Shown: positions 61,743 through 64,000 of the stretch, piece after piece
How positions within the stretch are numbered: the first letter of the stretch is position 1
How the letters are laid out: the number at the start of each line of letters is the position of its first letter
Source of the DNA: Planctomycetota bacterium
GTDB taxonomy: Bacteria > Planctomycetota > UBA8108 > UBA1146 > JAJFFE01
Direction of reading: 5' to 3'
Assembly (NCBI GenBank): GCA_021776775.1
Contig: JAJFFE010000216.1
Span: 1 to 64,000, forward strand
Length of the DNA stretch: 64,000 bases
Translations under genes and position numbers: made by a program
Notes under the pieces: model-generated
What the model was told of the DNA's origin: nothing
The model's input: only the letters and a program-made list of their open reading frames with translations
Databases searched by the model: none

Positions 61743-61934
61743 CTAGCCGAAGTCGCGATCCATGACCGTCTTTCGACCATCCGACCGCGCCGACTCGACC
61801 GCTTCGTCGCAAAGCGCTCGAATCTTCTCCGACAAGGCCGAAGCGACGGTGCCAGCGGTGTTCATGCCGCTTTTTTCTTTGATGTACTTCTTCAACTTCG
61901 CGACGACGATGAGAGTCTCGTCCGACATCGGCAT
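61743..61934 (-). CDS. Bacterial histone-fold protein
   Basis: A 63-residue protein: MPMSDETLIVVAKLKKYIKE, SGMNTAGTVASALSEKIRAL, CDEAVESARSDGRKTVMDRD plus FG. It shows a short first helix, a loop, a long central helix, the histone loop-2 signature GRKTV and a truncated third helix. This matches the short bacterial histones known from Bdellovibrio (HBb type), which dimerise and bind DNA. The start is ATG 61934 or, more likely, 61928 (MSDETL) with AAAGGAG 9 nt upstream. It is single and divergent from the UbiD gene. It may be an abundant nucleoid protein; sequence specificity is unknown. Confidence 0.82.
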   Translation of the reverse strand: MPMSDETLIVVAKLKKYIKEKSGMNTAGTVASALSEKIRALCDEAVESARSDGRKTVMDRDFG

Positions 61935-62233
61935 CTACTCCTTTGCGCTCCCCAAAGGGACAGCTTTTAGAAGGTTCCTGTGGATCAGTCGTGCGGGACT
62001 CTCACGGTCCAACGCACGAGACCATGGCAAGTCTGTGTGCAGATAGCGACCTCTGGTCAACGTGTGCACACCCAGCCGATGGGGCACCAGAGGCGAGCTG
62101 CGTTATCAAGGAAAGGGGCCTCGAAATCCAGGGCTCCTGGCGGAATTGCTGAATTCCCCTGAGCTTGGGAAAATTCGGATTGACAGACTCGGACGATTCA
62201 TACTCCTTACGCCGCCGGGAAAAGGAGTGAACC
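61935..62233. other. Divergent promoter region of the histone and UbiD genes
   Basis: A TTGACA (about 62180) with poor -10 candidates lies upstream of the UbiD start. No gene or RNA signature seen. Confidence 0.4.
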
Positions 62234-64000
62234 GTGGGATACTCAACGCTTCGACAAGCGGTTAACGATCTCGATCGACACGGCCATCTTCTTCGCATGC
62301 CCGTCGAGGTCGACCCGTATCTCGAGATGGCCGAAATCCAACGTCGGGTCTACGCAGCCGGAGGACCGGCAATCCTCTTCGAGCACGTCAAAGGGTCACC
62401 CTTCCCTGCGGTCAGCAACCTGTTCGGAACGCTGGAACGTGCGCGTTTCCTCTTTCGCGACACGTTGAGCCGCGTGCAGGACATCGTGCGGTTGAAAGCA
62501 GATCCAACGCTCGCCATGCGGGCTCCGCACCGACTTCTCGGTCACGGGCTCACAGCTCTGCGGTCATTGCCGTGTCGACGCCGAGCGGCGTTCTTGCAAA
62601 CACGAGTCAGCGAGATACCACAAATACAAAGCTGGCCCGATGACGGGGGCCCCTTCATCACGCTTCCGCAAGTCCTCACGGAAGACCCGGAGTCGCCGTC
62701 CGTGATGTCATCGAACGTGGGGATGTATCGAGTTCAACTCGCGGGGAACGAGTACGAATCGGATCGCGAGATCGGTCTTCACTTTCAGATCCACCGTGGA
62801 ATCGGAAGCCACTACGCCAAAGCACAAGAACTCGGAACTGACCTTCCGGTGAGCATCGCCGTCGGCGGGCCGCCGGCGCACACCTTCTCCGCGGTCATGC
62901 CCCTCCCCGAAGGACTTTCGGAGCTTCTCTTCGCGGGGATGCTCGGTGGCCGACGCTTTCGATACGAACGACGCGGGCGCCACGTCCTGTCATCCGATGC
63001 GGACTTCGTCTTTGTCGGAACGGTCACCCCGGGAGAGACGAAACCGGAAGGCCCTTTCGGCGACCATCTGGGCTACTACAGCTTGATTCATGATTTCCCA
63101 GTGATGCGCGTAGAGGCCGTCTATCACCGCCCTGGTGCCATCTGGCCATTCACGGTCGTCGGGCGACCGCCGCAAGAAGACACGAGCTTCGGTCAGCTCA
63201 TCCACGAGATCACCGGCCCCATGGTGCCCGCCGTGATCCCTGGATTACACGCCATGCATGCGGTGGACGCGGCTGGCGTTCACCCGCTCTTACTCGCCAT
63301 CGGCTCTGAGCGATACGTCCCGTACGACGAGGTGCGACGCCCGATGGAGTTACTGACGATCGCCAATGCTATTCTCGGGTTCGGCCAAGCCAGTTTGGCG
63401 AAGTACTTGTGGATCGCTGCCCGCGAAGACGCGGGCGACTTGGATCTGCACGATATCGAAAAATTCATGGGCCACGTGCTCGAACGCCTCGACCTCACTC
63501 GAGATCTTCACTTTCAGACGCAAACCACGATCGACACGCTCGACTACTCGGGCACCGGCTTGAACTCGGGATCGAAAGTTGTGTTCGCCGCGGCTGGGCC
63601 GCCGCGCCGACGGCTAGGTACGACGCGACCCTCGAACGTCGCGGTCCCACCGTTTGCCGACGGCGTTCGCTTAGCGATGCCGGGCGTGCTCCTCGGTCAC
63701 GCGCCGCCGTACGAGCAACGCGCCGCCGCCCTCGCGGATGTGCAGCGATGGACTTCGGCCATCGCCACGTGGAGCGACGCCGAGCGCGACGCTTACCCGT
63801 TGCTCGTGCTTTGCGACGACCCGACGACAATCGACTCTCTGCGTGACTTTCTCTGGGCGACGTTCACCCGCTCGAATCCGTCTCACGACGTTCACGGCGT
63901 CGGTAGCTTCGTCCGAGACAAACATTGGGGGTGCGACGGACCCTTGATTATCGACGCGCGAGGGAAGCCCCACCACGCACCCCCACTCATCGCGGACCCA
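62234..64000 (+). CDS. UbiD family decarboxylase, 3' end missing
   Basis: An open frame of 589 codons runs to the window edge. GTG 62234 has AAAGGAG 6-7 nt upstream. The start STLRQAVNDLDRHGHLLRM then VEVDPYLEMAEIQRRVY is typical for UbiD, as are HFQIHRGIGSHY, EGPFGDHLGYY (active-site Glu region) and TVVGRPPQEDTSFGQL. UbiD enzymes decarboxylate aromatic or unsaturated acids with prenylated FMN made by UbiX. The length and the C-terminal extension resemble the long UbiD forms tied to menaquinone or related quinone pathways; the substrate cannot be set. No UbiX is seen in the window. Confidence 0.9.
   Translation, partial: MGYSTLRQAVNDLDRHGHLLRMPVEVDPYLEMAEIQRRVYAAGGPAILFEHVKGSPFPAVSNLFGTLERARFLFRDTLSRVQDIVRLKADPTLAMRAPHRLLGHGLTALRSLPCRRRAAFLQTRVSEIPQIQSWPDDGGPFITLPQVLTEDPESPSVMSSNVGMYRVQLAGNEYESDREIGLHFQIHRGIGSHYAKAQELGTDLPVSIAVGGPPAHTFSAVMPLPEGLSELLFAGMLGGRRFRYERRGRHVLSSDADFVFVGTVTPGETKPEGPFGDHLGYYSLIHDFPVMRVEAVYHRPGAIWPFTVVGRPPQEDTSFGQLIHEITGPMVPAVIPGLHAMHAVDAAGVHPLLLAIGSERYVPYDEVRRPMELLTIANAILGFGQASLAKYLWIAAREDAGDLDLHDIEKFMGHVLERLDLTRDLHFQTQTTIDTLDYSGTGLNSGSKVVFAAAGPPRRRLGTTRPSNVAVPPFADGVRLAMPGVLLGHAPPYEQRAAALADVQRWTSAIATWSDAERDAYPLLVLCDDPTTIDSLRDFLWATFTRSNPSHDVHGVGSFVRDKHWGCDGPLIIDARGKPHHAPPLIADP

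Noticed and set aside
1..64000. CRISPR arrays, tRNAs, rRNAs, transposases, prophage genes
   Set aside because: Looked for repeats with regular spacers, T-loop GGTTCGA-type sequences and typical proteins; none was convincing.

Overview
The window reads as part of a GC-rich planctomycete-like (Planctomycetota) chromosome. The inference rests on the combination of a short ECF-like sigma factor next to a Ser/Thr kinase with WD40 repeats, several secreted proteins with dockerin-type repeats, FG-GAP/ASPIC-UnbV proteins, a malectin-domain lipoprotein, a TPR-CHAT protein and many non-canonical GTG/TTG starts. No rRNA, tRNA, CRISPR array, transposase or prophage module was seen. Genes are dense and mostly in short operons with 1-11 bp overlaps.

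Layout. 1-5.3 kb: the 5' part of a giant secreted multidomain protein (runs off the left edge). 5.7-9.4 kb: ECF sigma factor plus kinase-WD40 pair. 9.6-14.5 kb: HEAT-like protein, two lipoproteins made from one duplicated cassette with different C-terminal domains, and a carboxypeptidase-regulatory-like repeat protein. 14.5-18.4 kb: TauE/SafE permease and the 2-oxoacid:ferredoxin oxidoreductase pair korA-korB. 19.3-21.5 kb: nagA with a ROK sugar kinase. 21.6-24.3 kb: Zn-dependent phospholipase C-like protein, cardiolipin-synthase-like PLD and a minimal dockerin protein. 25.1-26.1 kb: rpmH (L34) and yqeY. 26.1-29.3 kb: a transmembrane FHA-peptidase M64 fusion. 29.5-31.8 kb: YigZ-like protein, pteridine-reductase-like SDR, folB, folK. 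31.8-38.8 kb: TauE/SafE with divergent LysR regulator, ALDH7-type dehydrogenase with a lipoprotein, an FG-GAP/UnbV protein and a CBS-pair protein. 39.2-45.6 kb: FG-GAP/UnbV/dockerin protein, a thioredoxin-like gene whose active-site Cys codon is an in-frame TGA (candidate selenoprotein), MCE protein plus fused MlaF-MlaE, and Tpx. 45.8-53.1 kb: an inverted-repeat element, an ECF sigma/anti-sigma/cohesin-dockerin operon divergent from a TPR-CHAT protease, and a YceI-like lipoprotein. 53.2-56.9 kb: a five-gene operon of nucleotide second-messenger genes. 57.2-64 kb: Lon-like protease, S41 peptidase, a possible structured RNA, a bacterial histone and a UbiD decarboxylase cut by the right edge.

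The genes most worth follow-up are the TGA-containing thioredoxin-like protein at 41.2 kb with a SECIS-like hairpin; the sigma/anti-sigma/TPR-CHAT locus at 46-51.5 kb, where a caspase-like protease may act on the anti-sigma factor; the cyclic-nucleotide/Ap4A operon at 53-57 kb; the histone-fold protein at 61.8 kb; and the shared C-terminal cysteine motif that follows every dockerin in the window. All functional statements are from reading the sequence and known family motifs; no search was run.
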